64,000 bases of DNA from Streptomyces sp. CB00316 (GTDB taxonomy: Bacteria; Actinomycetota; Actinomycetes; Streptomycetales; Streptomycetaceae): contig NZ_LIXI01000001.1 of assembly GCF_001905595.1 (NCBI RefSeq), positions 434,001 to 498,000 of the forward strand. The letters run 5' to 3'. Of this stretch, positions 16,994 to 25,688 are shown piece after piece. A model generated the notes under the pieces. That model did not search any database and was not told the DNA's origin. It saw nothing but the letters and a program-made list of their open reading frames with translations. Within the stretch, counting starts at the first letter, position 1. Each line of letters starts with the position of its first letter. Made by a program: the position numbers and the translations under genes.

Positions 16994-17320
16994 CCCTTCG
17001 GGGAAGAACCCGCCGGAGTCCGTCAGATGCGCGAGCCCCGAGCCGGGGTTGTCCGAACCGGGCAGGAACCCGAAGACGGCGAGCAGACCGACGACCACGA
17101 ACGCGGCGATAGCCACGACCTTGATCCCGGCGAACCAGAACTCGAACTCGCCGCAACTGCCCACCGAGACCAGGTTGGTGGCGGTCGGCACGACCATTAC
17201 GATCAGCGCCCGGGCCCACTGCGGGACGCCCGGGATCCAGCTCTCCAGGATCTTGGCGCCGGCCGTGGCCTCGACGGCGAGCACCACGACCCAGAAGAAC
17301 CAGTAGAGCCCCGCCGACCG
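16994..17320 (-). pseudogene. Relic of a third APC amino-acid permease
   Basis: Reverse-strand sequence from 17320 to 16994 reads a continuous ~109-residue piece homologous to the middle of the two intact permeases: LYWFFWVVVLAVEATAGAK, CGEFEFWFAGIKVVAIAAFV, FLPGSDNPG and GGFFPEG align with LYWFLLVVVLAVEATAAAQ, FGEFEFWFASLKV, WLPDTDPVG and GGFLPNG. TM1-TM2 and the C-terminal half are missing: a TAG (17321-17323) precedes it, and homology ends before 16990. The fragment lies antisense to the rpiB promoter, which must be inside or just beside it. It cannot encode a working transporter. Confidence 0.75.
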
Positions 17321-17353
17321 CTACCCCGCGAAGTCCGTGCCACACTTCGCACC

Positions 17354-17842
<489 letters not shown>

Positions 17843-17938
17843 CCCCGCCGCCCACACCACCTGTGCCGCCGGGCCCGTACCCGGCGGCACGGCCATGTCG
17901 CCCGCCCTTCTACCGGATCCCACAGGGAGCAGCCCGCC

Positions 17939-18922
17939 GTGCCCGAGGGACATACGATCCACCGCCTCGCCCAGGACCACGCCGAGCGGTTCGTGGGCGG
18001 ACCGGTCCGGGTGAGCAGCCCGCAGGGCACGTTCTGCGACAGTGCGGCCCTCCTCGACGGGCACACCCTCACCACCACCGACGCCCACGGCAAGCACCTC
18101 TTCCTGGGCTTCGGCTCCACCGGCTGGGTCCACATCCACCTCGGACTCTTCGGCAAGCTCGGCTTCGGCACCGCCCCGCCCCCGCCGCCCACCGACACCG
18201 TCCGCCTCCGCCTGGTCAACGCGGCCCACCACGCCGACCTGCGCGGCCCCACCACCTGCGCCCTGATCACCGAGCCCGAGAAGCGCGCGATACACGAGCG
18301 CCTGGGCCCGGACCCGCTCCGCGGCGACGAGGACGGGGAGCGCGCCTGGCAGCGGATCTCCCGCAGCCGGACCACGGTCGCCGCGCTCCTGATGGACCAG
18401 AAGGTCATCGCGGGCGTCGGCAACGTCTACCGGGCCGAGGTCCTCTTCCGCCACGGCATCGACCCGTACCGCGCGGGCAAGGACCTCACCCGCGCCGAGT
18501 GGGACGCGATCTGGGCGGACCTGGTGGAGCTGATGCACGAGGGCGTGCGGCACAACCGGATCGACACCGTCCGTCCGGAGCACCTACCCGAGGCGATGGG
18601 CCGCCCGCCCCGCAAGGACGACCACGGCGGCGAGGTATACGTCTATCGCCGGGCCAACCTGCCCTGCCACATCTGCGAGAGCGAGATCCGGACGGCGGAC
18701 CTCGCCGCCCGCAACCTCTTCTGGTGCCCGCGCTGCCAGGACCCGGGTCCGGCACCTGACACCTCACCGGCACCTCGTACCCGGTCGTCTCAGAACCCGT
18801 GCGGCAACCACGGCTCCACATGCCACGAGAACGCCGAGGAGACCTCCTCCACCGCTCCCGGCCGCACCTCCCGTACCCGTCCCGCCGCCGCGAGCGAGGT
18901 GAACGACACCCCGCCCAGATAG
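17939..18922 (+). CDS. Fpg/Nei-family DNA glycosylase/AP lyase with abnormal C-terminal run-on
   Basis: Base-excision repair enzyme removing oxidised bases. The N-terminus PEGHTIHRL gives the catalytic Pro and Glu and matches the mycobacterial Nei1 type (Rv2464c). GKHLFLGF (residues 51-58) holds the conserved Lys. The H2TH region is about 144-172 (LMDQKVIAGVGNVYRAEVLF), and the zinc finger uses Cys243, Cys246, Cys263 and Cys266. The family normally ends soon after the last Cys, but here the frame runs to 327 residues. The last ~60 are low in structure and overlap 133 bp of the convergent gene. A TGA one frame away at 18757 suggests a recent indel removed the original stop. GTG start at 17939. 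Confidence 0.9.
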   Translation: MPEGHTIHRLAQDHAERFVGGPVRVSSPQGTFCDSAALLDGHTLTTTDAHGKHLFLGFGSTGWVHIHLGLFGKLGFGTAPPPPPTDTVRLRLVNAAHHADLRGPTTCALITEPEKRAIHERLGPDPLRGDEDGERAWQRISRSRTTVAALLMDQKVIAGVGNVYRAEVLFRHGIDPYRAGKDLTRAEWDAIWADLVELMHEGVRHNRIDTVRPEHLPEAMGRPPRKDDHGGEVYVYRRANLPCHICESEIRTADLAARNLFWCPRCQDPGPAPDTSPAPRTRSSQNPCGNHGSTCHENAEETSSTAPGRTSRTRPAAASEVNDTPPR

Positions 18923-20025
18923 GCGGCGCCCAGCTCCCGTACCGACAGCTCCAGATCCGGCGCGCGATCCGGCGCACGCCGGCACGAGGCAGCGCCTTTC
19001 GCGTCCGCCACCAGGTGCCAGCGCCCCGCGTTCCACGGGCAGAAGTCGTCCGCCACCTCCAGCACCACATCCACCGGCGTCCGGTACGCGCGCGCCTCCA
19101 ACGCCGCCCCCATCTCCACCAGCCGTACGTAGAGCGCGTCCTGCACCCGCGCCTCGCACCGCCGCACGTCCGACACCAGCTGCATCAACGGCTCGTCCAC
19201 CGGCCGCGAGCCCGCCTCCACGGACGACGTCAGGTCGATGCCGAACAGGAACCGCCACAGTGCCGCGTACGACGCCGGATCCAGCGCTCCCAGGTCCCGG
19301 AGCGCCACCGTCCCCTTCGGCCCCGCCCGGTCCCAGTCGGGCCGCACCCGGAACGTGGCGTACCCCAGCACATCCCCGTCCCGCTCGGCCAGCACGCACT
19401 GCAACGGCGAGGCGCCCGCCCGGTCCTTCTCCGTGTCGATCACCGCGGCCTGCTCCCACTTCGGCTGCCGCACCGGCGTGCCCGGACGCTCCGCGGCGAG
19501 CCGCCCGTACACTTCCTCGCACGCGGGCAGGGCCGCCACCGGTTCCGTGTACCGCACCCGCACCTCGTCGGTGCCCGGCGGCAGATCGAGCTGTACGCGG
19601 GCGGTGTCGACGTCCAGGCTCATGGCCCGGGTCGCGGCCCCGTACCCGAAGCGCCCGTAGATGGCCGGTTCCGAGGCCGTCAGCACGGCGAGCGGCTCGC
19701 CCCAGGAACGTACGTCGTCCAGCTGGCGTCGCATCATCGTCCGCAGCAGCCCGCGCCGCCGGTGCGTCCCCGCGACGCTCACCGCCGTCACCCCCGCCGC
19801 GTTCACCGCCGCCCCGCCGGGCACGGTCAGCCGGAAGCTGTAGGCCCCCGCCGTACCGACGCACACCTCCCCGTCCCACAGGCCGATGGACCGGTCGTGC
19901 TCGGTCAGCTCCTGCCAGAGCGCACGCGACTCCGGGGCGCTCAGCACACCCCCGAAGGCACGCTCCAGACAGGCGAACCAGGAGTCCCATTCAGCAGGTC
20001 GCAGCACACGGAGTTCTGAAGTCAT
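18790..20025 (-). CDS. Eis-like GNAT N-acetyltransferase
   Basis: 411-residue cytosolic acetyl-CoA-dependent N-acetyltransferase of the Eis family, whose mycobacterial member acetylates aminoglycosides and other amines. The first GNAT domain has the acetyl-CoA loop VAGTHRRRGLLRTMM (about residues 84-98) and the following EPAIYGRFGYGAAT. A second GNAT domain, then a C-terminal SCP2-like domain, follows; the protein ends in Phe, as in Eis, where the C-terminal carboxylate is catalytic. Length is normal for the family. ATG 20025. Its 3' end is overlapped by the run-on of the convergent nei frame. The substrate here is unknown. Confidence 0.88.
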   Translation of the reverse strand: MTSELRVLRPAEWDSWFACLERAFGGVLSAPESRALWQELTEHDRSIGLWDGEVCVGTAGAYSFRLTVPGGAAVNAAGVTAVSVAGTHRRRGLLRTMMRRQLDDVRSWGEPLAVLTASEPAIYGRFGYGAATRAMSLDVDTARVQLDLPPGTDEVRVRYTEPVAALPACEEVYGRLAAERPGTPVRQPKWEQAAVIDTEKDRAGASPLQCVLAERDGDVLGYATFRVRPDWDRAGPKGTVALRDLGALDPASYAALWRFLFGIDLTSSVEAGSRPVDEPLMQLVSDVRRCEARVQDALYVRLVEMGAALEARAYRTPVDVVLEVADDFCPWNAGRWHLVADAKGAASCRRAPDRAPDLELSVRELGAAYLGGVSFTSLAAAGRVREVRPGAVEEVSSAFSWHVEPWLPHGF

Positions 20026-20112
20026 ATGCCATCCCTACCAGGGTGAGCGGAAGCGGACGACCCGATTTCGCGCGCATCGTCACCGGGGTCCCCCTGCACC
20101 GGAGGCGTCCGG

Positions 20113-21276
20113 ATGGATAGGGTCCCGGCAATGGCCCGTCGCGGAGGAGTGGACGACTTCTGGGCCCGGTGGCGCAGATCGGCGCACCGGGCCCGCATCG
20201 GGCTGCGCAGATCCGGGGTGGACTACTTCCGGGGCGACGGCTCCGACTGGATCGCGATGGCCGGTCTGCTGCTGACGATTCCGGCCATCACCTTCGCCAC
20301 CATGGCCAGCCCGGTCTGGATCGACCCGGCCGCCCTCGCCCTGCCCATCGTCGCGGGCGGCCTCCTGTTGCGCCCCGCCAGCCTGCTCGGTCTGTACGCC
20401 ACGGCCGCCGGCGCCCTGATCGTGGAGGCGCTCACCCTCGGCCCGTACCTGGACGGCCCGGCCAGGGTCACCCCGGGCACCGTGCTCGTGGTCGCCGCCT
20501 GCGGGTTCTTCGGGTTGATCCTCGCCCAGTTCCGGGCCAGGGTCGGCGTGCCCTGGCGGCGCGGCGGCACCATGCTCTTCGACCTGCGAGAACGCATCCG
20601 GGTGCAGAGCGCCCTGCCCCGGCTGCCCCAGGGCTGGCACCGCGAGATGGCCCTGCGCCCGGCCGGCGGCCAGTCCTTCTCCGGGGACTTCGTCGTCGCG
20701 GCCCGCACCCACGGCGGCCGGACGCTGGAGGTCGTCCTCACCGACGTCTCCGGCAAGGGCATGGACGCGGGATCCCGGGCCCTGCTGCTCTCCGGCGCCT
20801 TCGGTGGCTTGCTCGGCTCGCTGCCGCCGCACGGCTTCCTCGCCGCCGCCAACGGCTATCTGCTGCGGCAGGACTGGGACGAGGGGTTCGCGACCTCGAT
20901 CCACCTGGTGCTGGACCTGGACTCCGGCGACTACGAGATCTTCTCGGCCGGTCATCCGCCCGCGCTCCAGCTGCACTCGGGCAGCGGGCAGTGGGAGGAG
21001 AAGTCGGGAGAGGGGCCGCTGCTCGGCGTCTACGACGGGGCCGAGTTCGACGCGGTGAAGGGTTCGCTAGCCCCGGGCGACGTGCTGATGCTCTTCACGG
21101 ACGGACTGGTGGAGGCGTCCGACCGGGACATCGCCGAGGGGATCGACCGGCTGACCGGCGAGGCCGACCGCTATGTCTCCACCGGCTTCGAGGGCGCGGC
21201 CTGGCATCTGATCGAGGCCTGCGCCAAGGACGTCAACGACGACCGGGCGCTGCTGCTGCTCTCGCGTCGGCACTGA
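20113..21276 (+). CDS. Membrane-anchored SpoIIE-type PP2C protein phosphatase
   Basis: 387-residue protein with an N-terminal membrane part (about residues 45-145, four hydrophobic stretches) and a cytosolic SpoIIE/RsbU-type serine phosphatase domain (about 170-387). PP2C metal-site motifs are visible: FSGDFVVAA, VLTDVSGKGMDAG, the SAGHPPALQL segment, LFTDGLVEASD and DDRALLLL. Such enzymes act on anti-anti-sigma factors in partner-switching pathways; no anti-sigma or STAS gene is adjacent. ATG 20113 has GGAGG seven bases upstream. A second ATG at 20131 also has a TAGGGT hexamer seven bases upstream and could be a leaderless start. Confidence 0.9.
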   Translation: MDRVPAMARRGGVDDFWARWRRSAHRARIGLRRSGVDYFRGDGSDWIAMAGLLLTIPAITFATMASPVWIDPAALALPIVAGGLLLRPASLLGLYATAAGALIVEALTLGPYLDGPARVTPGTVLVVAACGFFGLILAQFRARVGVPWRRGGTMLFDLRERIRVQSALPRLPQGWHREMALRPAGGQSFSGDFVVAARTHGGRTLEVVLTDVSGKGMDAGSRALLLSGAFGGLLGSLPPHGFLAAANGYLLRQDWDEGFATSIHLVLDLDSGDYEIFSAGHPPALQLHSGSGQWEEKSGEGPLLGVYDGAEFDAVKGSLAPGDVLMLFTDGLVEASDRDIAEGIDRLTGEADRYVSTGFEGAAWHLIEACAKDVNDDRALLLLSRRH

Positions 21277-21291
21277 GGGAGCACGCGTCAA

Positions 21292-21367
21292 CGGAGAGGT
21301 GCCCATCACCCGCGAGTGATCATGTGGTGCTCGTCACTCACGGGTGCGGCACGAGGACACCTCTCCG
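21292..21367. terminator. Large compound bidirectional hairpin
   Basis: Outer stem 21292-21301 with 21358-21367 (10 bp, perfect) and inner stem 21307-21319 with 21334-21346 (13 bp, one mismatch) between two convergent genes. It ends the phosphatase gene and the antiporter gene. Confidence 0.75.
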
Positions 21368-21374
21368 CTTCCGT

Positions 21375-22619
21375 TCAGACCGACACCGGGATCTGATCCT
21401 GATCCTTGTCGCCACCGTTCTGCCCGTCGCGTCCGCCGGGGAGGATCCTGGCCAGCCAGTGCGAGCGCCCGGCCGCCAGGGGTGCGAGGACGGCGAGCAG
21501 CAGCACATAGCCGGCGATGAACGGCGAGAGCCGCTCGTCCAGCCCAGCGCCCGCCGCCATCGTGGCCAGGATGAGCGCGAACTCGCCCCGGGCCACCAGC
21601 GTGGTGGCGATGTTGGCCGTGGCCTGCGCGCCGAAGCTGTAGATCCTGGAGGCCGCGAGACCCGCGGCCAGGTTCATCGCGAGCGTCAGGACGACGGCCG
21701 CCAGCACCGGCCAGAGGACGCTCAGGAGGTCGCCCGGGTCGATGGAGAGACCGAAGGCGAAGAAGAAGATCGCGCCGAACGCGTCCCGCAGCGGGTGGAC
21801 CAGCTTGAGGATGCGCTCGCCGGACGTGGTCGAGCCGAGCATCAGACCGACCATGAAGGCACCGATCGCGTCGGCGACGCCGAACATCTCGGAGACTCCG
21901 GCGACGAACACCGCGGCACCGAGGAAGGAGATGACGAGGAGCTCGTCGTCCTTGGTGTTCATCAGCTTGCCGATGAGCTTCGTCCCGAACCGGGCGGCCA
22001 GGGCGAGCAGCAGCAGGAAGCCGAAGGCCTTGCCGCCGTCGACGAGCATCGCCGAGAGGCTGTCCGCGCCGGACAGGATCGGCTGGAGAGCCGCGAGGTA
22101 GAGGGCGAGGAAGACGTCCTCGACGACGATGATGCCGAGGATCGGCCGGGTCTCCGGGTTACCGATACGCCCCAGGTCCACCAGGATCTTGGTCACGATG
22201 GCGGACGAGGATATGCCGAGCACACCGGCGAGGACGAGGGCCTCCGACGTACCCCAGCCGAGCGCGAGACCGAAGCCGAGCCCGGCTCCCACGTTCAGGG
22301 CCAGATAGGTCCCGCCCGCGATGGCCATCTTGCGGCCACCCGACTTGAGGTCGTCCGTGTGGAACTCGAGCCCCAGGTAGAAGAGCAGGAGGACGAGTCC
22401 CAGCGCGGAGAGCATCTCCAGGTCGTGCGGGTTGGAGAGGAGCGTGTAACCGGGGGTGTGGGGGCCGAGAAGGATGCCGGCCAGGATGAACAGGGGGATC
22501 GTGGGCAGCCCGATGCGGCCGCCGAGGCGGGCGAGGACGGCAGCGGCCAGGAAGGCGCCGCCCATGGCGAGGAGGGTGTCTGCGTGTCCGATGAGCCAGT
22601 TCCTTCGGGAGTAGGTCAA
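21375..22619 (-). CDS. CPA2-family cation:proton antiporter
   Basis: About 414-residue monovalent cation:proton antiporter of the CPA2 (Kef-like) family with 11-12 TM segments. Typical elements are GLPTIPLFILAGILLGP, LLFYLGLEFHTDDL, GISSSAIVTKILVDLG and VVEDVFLALYL. No TrkA-N/TrkA-C regulatory domain is fused or adjacent, unlike many potassium efflux systems. The start is unclear: the frame opens with a TTG at 22619. The only Shine-Dalgarno-like AAGGAA is inside it, eight bases before an ATC (22592), and the first ATG is at 22565. The ion (K+ or Na+) cannot be told. Confidence 0.85.
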   Translation of the reverse strand: MTYSRRNWLIGHADTLLAMGGAFLAAAVLARLGGRIGLPTIPLFILAGILLGPHTPGYTLLSNPHDLEMLSALGLVLLLFYLGLEFHTDDLKSGGRKMAIAGGTYLALNVGAGLGFGLALGWGTSEALVLAGVLGISSSAIVTKILVDLGRIGNPETRPILGIIVVEDVFLALYLAALQPILSGADSLSAMLVDGGKAFGFLLLLALAARFGTKLIGKLMNTKDDELLVISFLGAAVFVAGVSEMFGVADAIGAFMVGLMLGSTTSGERILKLVHPLRDAFGAIFFFAFGLSIDPGDLLSVLWPVLAAVVLTLAMNLAAGLAASRIYSFGAQATANIATTLVARGEFALILATMAAGAGLDERLSPFIAGYVLLLAVLAPLAAGRSHWLARILPGGRDGQNGGDKDQDQIPVSV

Positions 22620-22656
22620 GAGGGCGTCAAGAAACCATCAGTAATTAGTTTACCGA

Positions 22657-22668
22657 ACGATTAATCGT
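22657..22668. promoter_or_regulatory. AT-rich perfect 12-bp palindrome in the antiporter/HD-gene divergent region
   Basis: ACGATTAATCGT is a perfect palindrome in an AT-rich patch (about 22635-22690) within GC-rich DNA, 38 bp upstream of the antiporter start. Operator or promoter element; no regulator identified. Confidence 0.4.
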
Positions 22669-22780
22669 GCAAACGGTGAGGCCGTCATATTGTCAGCTTT
22701 GGGCTGTTTCGGAACGGCGGCCCTAACCGGCAACACCGCAGGCCGGAGGGGGTGCTGACGCGCCGCCGTAGAGTCGGGCC

Positions 22781-23281
22781 ATGTCCGGCAACCATCTGAA
22801 CCTGGCCCAGGTCGAGGCTCTGGCCCGCGAGGCCCATGCGACGCAGACCGACAAGGCGGGCCGCCCCTACACGGAACACCTGGCAGCGGTGGCCGAGGGC
22901 GTACGGGTGCGCGGCGGCAGCGACCGGCAGATCGCCGCGGCCTGGCTGCACGACGCGATCGAGGACGGTGCGCTCTCCGCACGGTGGCTGGCGGAGGCCG
23001 CGCTGCCGCAGGAGGTCAAGGACATGGTCCTGGCCGTCACCAAGCGGCCGGGCGAGGAACTGCCCGCGTACACCCGGCGGATCCTCGCCACCCCGGGCGC
23101 GCTGCTCGTCAAGGAGGCGGATCTGGCCCACAACGCGGATCCGGCCCGCCTCGCGGTCCTGGAGGAGCCGACCCGTACCCGGCTGACGGCGAAGTATGCG
23201 CAGGTGCGGGGGCTGTTGGGGCTGACCGGAACAGAATCACCCTCCGACCGAAAGGATTCGGCCAACCCGGAAACGCAGTGA
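22781..23281 (+). CDS. HD-domain phosphohydrolase (SpoT-hydrolase-like small protein)
   Basis: 166-residue single-domain HD protein. The metal-binding residues follow the RelA/SpoT hydrolase pattern: His33 in YTEHLAAVA, His57-Asp58 in WLHDAIEDG, and a later Asp in KEADLAHNADP. It lacks synthetase, TGS or ACT domains. Small proteins of this kind (Mesh1-like, or guanosine polyphosphate hydrolases) can cleave (p)ppGpp, but the substrate is not determined by sequence. The last ~20 residues are a hydrophilic tail. ATG 22781; divergent from the antiporter, stops 62 bp before the convergent acyltransferase gene ends. Confidence 0.85.
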   Translation: MSGNHLNLAQVEALAREAHATQTDKAGRPYTEHLAAVAEGVRVRGGSDRQIAAAWLHDAIEDGALSARWLAEAALPQEVKDMVLAVTKRPGEELPAYTRRILATPGALLVKEADLAHNADPARLAVLEEPTRTRLTAKYAQVRGLLGLTGTESPSDRKDSANPETQ

Positions 23282-23342
23282 TCCACCCGCGGCCGCCGCC
23301 ACGGGTGGATCGAAAAGCAGGAGAGCGAGCAGAGGAACGGGT

Positions 23343-24488
23343 TCAGCGCTTCGCCGGATCCTTCCGGAACGCCCACTTCATGTCCGGTTCGGTGGCGAAC
23401 TTCAGGGTCCGGGCCACCGGCGGCGAGCACATGAGCGTCACCGCGCCCGCGGCCACGACCGAGACGATCACCAGGCCGACGGGGCCGGAGAGCCAGGTGT
23501 GCCGGTCGAACAGGCCCGTGTACACGGCACCCTTGATCAGGAAGCCGTGGAGCAGATAGCCGCAGATCGTCCCGGCGCCCAGCGCCGTGAACCACATCTT
23601 CCGGCGCGGTACCCATGCCAGGAAACCGATGGTCAGCGCCAGGGCGCAGCCGAACAGGGCCAGGGACATCACCGCACCCGACCACCACGGAGCGTCCATC
23701 TCCTGGGCGCTGTTGGCGCGGTAGAGCCAGCCGAGCTGCATGCGCGGGGCGATCCAGTACGCGAACAGCAGCGCGCCCGCGAACAGCGGCAGGGCGAGCA
23801 GTCGCACCTCGCGGCGCCGGACCAGCTGGAAGTGTTCGGGCTTCATCAGCAGACCGAGGACGAAGAACGGCAGGAACTGGAAGACCCGCTGCAGATCCAG
23901 GTCGTCGCCGATGTCGGGGGAGATCGAGGCCAGCATCGCGATGGCGAGCGCCACCGGCAGCGGGTGGCGCAGGGTGCGCCAGACCGGCGTGGTGACCCGC
24001 CAGATGAACAGGGCGATCAGGAACCACGTCAGGTACAGCGGGTCGACCAGGCTGATGGAGGTGTCGGGTGCGTCGTCCACGTACCGTTTGAAGAGCGAAT
24101 AGGCCGTCTCGAACAGCACGTACGGCACGGCGACCCCGGTGATCAGGCGCTTCACCTTGGGCGCGGACATGTCGAACGTACGGGAGAAGTAGCCGGAGAT
24201 GAGGATGAAGGCCGGCATGTGGAACGTGTACACGATCATGTAGAGCGCCCGGGCGGCCCGGCTGCCGTCCATCACCGGTTCCCAGGCGTGCGCCACCGCG
24301 ACCAGGACGATGGCCAGGTACTTCACGTTGTCGAAGTAGGGATCACGCCGCTGCGGCGCTGTCGGCGGCGCTCCGGTGCGGGTCGGGGCGGCGGTCGTGG
24401 GGGCGGGTGTCTGCTCGCGTCCGGGCTCCGGCTCCCGGGTCACCGGGGGGAGCGGGGCCCTTGTGAATACGCTCGGAGCTTGGAACAT
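23343..24488 (-). CDS. Integral membrane acyltransferase (acyltransferase 3 / fucose 4-O-acetylase-like)
   Basis: 381-residue protein. After a ~45-residue Pro/Thr-rich cytosolic N-terminus come about ten TM segments. RDPYFDNVKYLAIVLVAVAHAWEP at the first TM carries the conserved His of the acyltransferase 3 family, and FHMPAFILISGYFSR follows. It resembles fucose 4-O-acetylase-type enzymes that acetylate surface polysaccharide, lipid or peptidoglycan. The ATG at 24488 has AAGGTG 8-9 bases upstream; upstream in-frame starts (e.g. 24557) would add non-conserved sequence with poor third positions. Possible modifier of a cell-envelope glycan; the target is unknown. Confidence 0.85.
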   Translation of the reverse strand: MFQAPSVFTRAPLPPVTREPEPGREQTPAPTTAAPTRTGAPPTAPQRRDPYFDNVKYLAIVLVAVAHAWEPVMDGSRAARALYMIVYTFHMPAFILISGYFSRTFDMSAPKVKRLITGVAVPYVLFETAYSLFKRYVDDAPDTSISLVDPLYLTWFLIALFIWRVTTPVWRTLRHPLPVALAIAMLASISPDIGDDLDLQRVFQFLPFFVLGLLMKPEHFQLVRRREVRLLALPLFAGALLFAYWIAPRMQLGWLYRANSAQEMDAPWWSGAVMSLALFGCALALTIGFLAWVPRRKMWFTALGAGTICGYLLHGFLIKGAVYTGLFDRHTWLSGPVGLVIVSVVAAGAVTLMCSPPVARTLKFATEPDMKWAFRKDPAKR

Positions 24489-24933
24489 CTGAGGCACCTT
24501 AGACCCGTCGATTGCCGCGCGTAAAACCGCGTTGAGATATCGCGTGTTCCCCTTCATTCGCAGGTGAATCAGTCGAACACTGCCCGCTATGACACGCTTG
24601 ATCCCGCTTAAACAGGGCATATCGGCGGGGAGTTGGGCGAGTGAATTACGTTGCGCCTGGCGGCTCGAATTCCCTGTGAACGACCTGTGGGGATAGGGAA
24701 ACGGTCGCCGTGGCCGGAGTCGGCGAATATGTGGCCCCACGGATTACGCGGCGGAAGTGCGGGTGTCCGGCGTGGAGCCCCGGTGAGCTGGGCAGGATGG
24801 CGGGATCCCGTCAGTGTGATCCGTCACCCGGCAGCAGACACCGGGGAGTTGGTGGCACGATGGGTGCGACGGGGCGCGCAGTGGTGCACGTTTCCGGGCC
24901 GGCAAGGCGGACCGACCGAGGGTGTGATCAGAC
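24489..24933. other. 445-bp intergenic region without a supported gene
   Basis: Lower GC than its surroundings, especially 24500-24680, with no frame showing host-like third positions on either strand. It must hold the promoters of the acyltransferase gene (minus) and of the small membrane protein (plus). No riboswitch, tRNA or repeat was recognised. Confidence 0.6.
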
Positions 24934-25128
24934 GTGGCTATTTCACTGTCTATGGTGCTGCTGTTCGCGGTCATCCTGGTGGTGCTGATCCGTGGGGGCT
25001 CCATCAAGCCCGGCCCCGCCCTCGTCGCCGTGCTCTTCGGGTTCTTCCTGGCGTCGACCGGCATGGCCCCGTCGATCAACAGGTTCATGAACTCGATAGC
25101 GGACACGATCAACCAGATCAGCTTCTGA
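24934..25128 (+). CDS. Small conserved-type membrane protein (64 aa)
   Basis: 64-residue protein with two hydrophobic helices: residues 2-20 (ISLSMVLLFAVILVVLIRGG) and about 27-43 (ALVAVLFGFFLASTGMA), separated by a short Gly/Ser/Lys loop. The tail is amphipathic. Codon choice is host-like and small two-helix proteins of this pattern recur in Streptomyces. GTG 24934 follows GGTGTGATCAGAC, a weak ribosome binding site. No function assigned. It lies 95 bp before the convergent tRNA-Gly. Confidence 0.65.
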   Translation: MAISLSMVLLFAVILVVLIRGGSIKPGPALVAVLFGFFLASTGMAPSINRFMNSIADTINQISF

Positions 25129-25223
25129 AGGACCAACTCCTGAGGGGCGGCCGCGACCGCCGCGCGGCCCGTGTACGCAAGAGGCCCGGTCCGACGGTGA
25201 CGTCGGACCGGGCCCAGGCGTGG

Positions 25224-25294
25224 AGCGGGCGACGGGAATCGAACCCGCGTAGCTAGTTTGGAAGACTAGGGCTCTACCATTGAGCTACGCCCGC
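25224..25294 (-). tRNA. tRNA-Gly (UCC anticodon)
   Basis: 71-base cloverleaf on the minus strand: acceptor GCGGGCG/CGCCCGC plus U discriminator, D arm GCTC-AATGGTA-GAGC, anticodon loop CTTCCAA (UCC) and T arm GCGGG-TTCGATT-CCCGT. No CCA is encoded. Confidence 0.95.
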
Positions 25295-25460
25295 GAGCGG
25301 TGCACCGCAGGTCCGGGGACCGCGGCACGGAAAGCATCGTAGCGGGTCGGGGGCGCTCTCCGCACACCCGTTGACACGGCCGCCGGACCGCCGCTCCCCG
25401 GCCACCCCGTAAAGCGGCCGACGCGCGGCTCCGGTGCATGTACCCTACGTGTCGCACCGA

Positions 25461-25537
25461 CGGGGTGTGGCGCAGCTTGGTAGCGCGTCCGCTTTGGGAG
25501 CGGAAGGTCGTCGGTTCGAATCCGGCCACCCCGACCA
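25461..25537 (+). tRNA. tRNA-Pro (UGG anticodon), with encoded CCA
   Basis: Plus-strand cloverleaf: acceptor CGGGGTG/CACCCCG, anticodon loop TTTGGGA (UGG), T loop TTCGAAT and A discriminator at 25534 followed by CCA (25535-25537). A TACCCT -10-like hexamer lies at 25441-25446. Confidence 0.95.
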
Positions 25538-25688
25538 CCGGCAAGATCGCATTGTGGGAGTCCTCCCCCTTGCCGTTACTATGCAAATTGCGTGCCCGTG
25601 TGTCTGATGTACCGGGCTCGGTCCGCGAAGCCACCAATCAGGCGGCCCAGCAGAACCCCAAGAAGTCAGCCACCAAGGAGACCGAACC

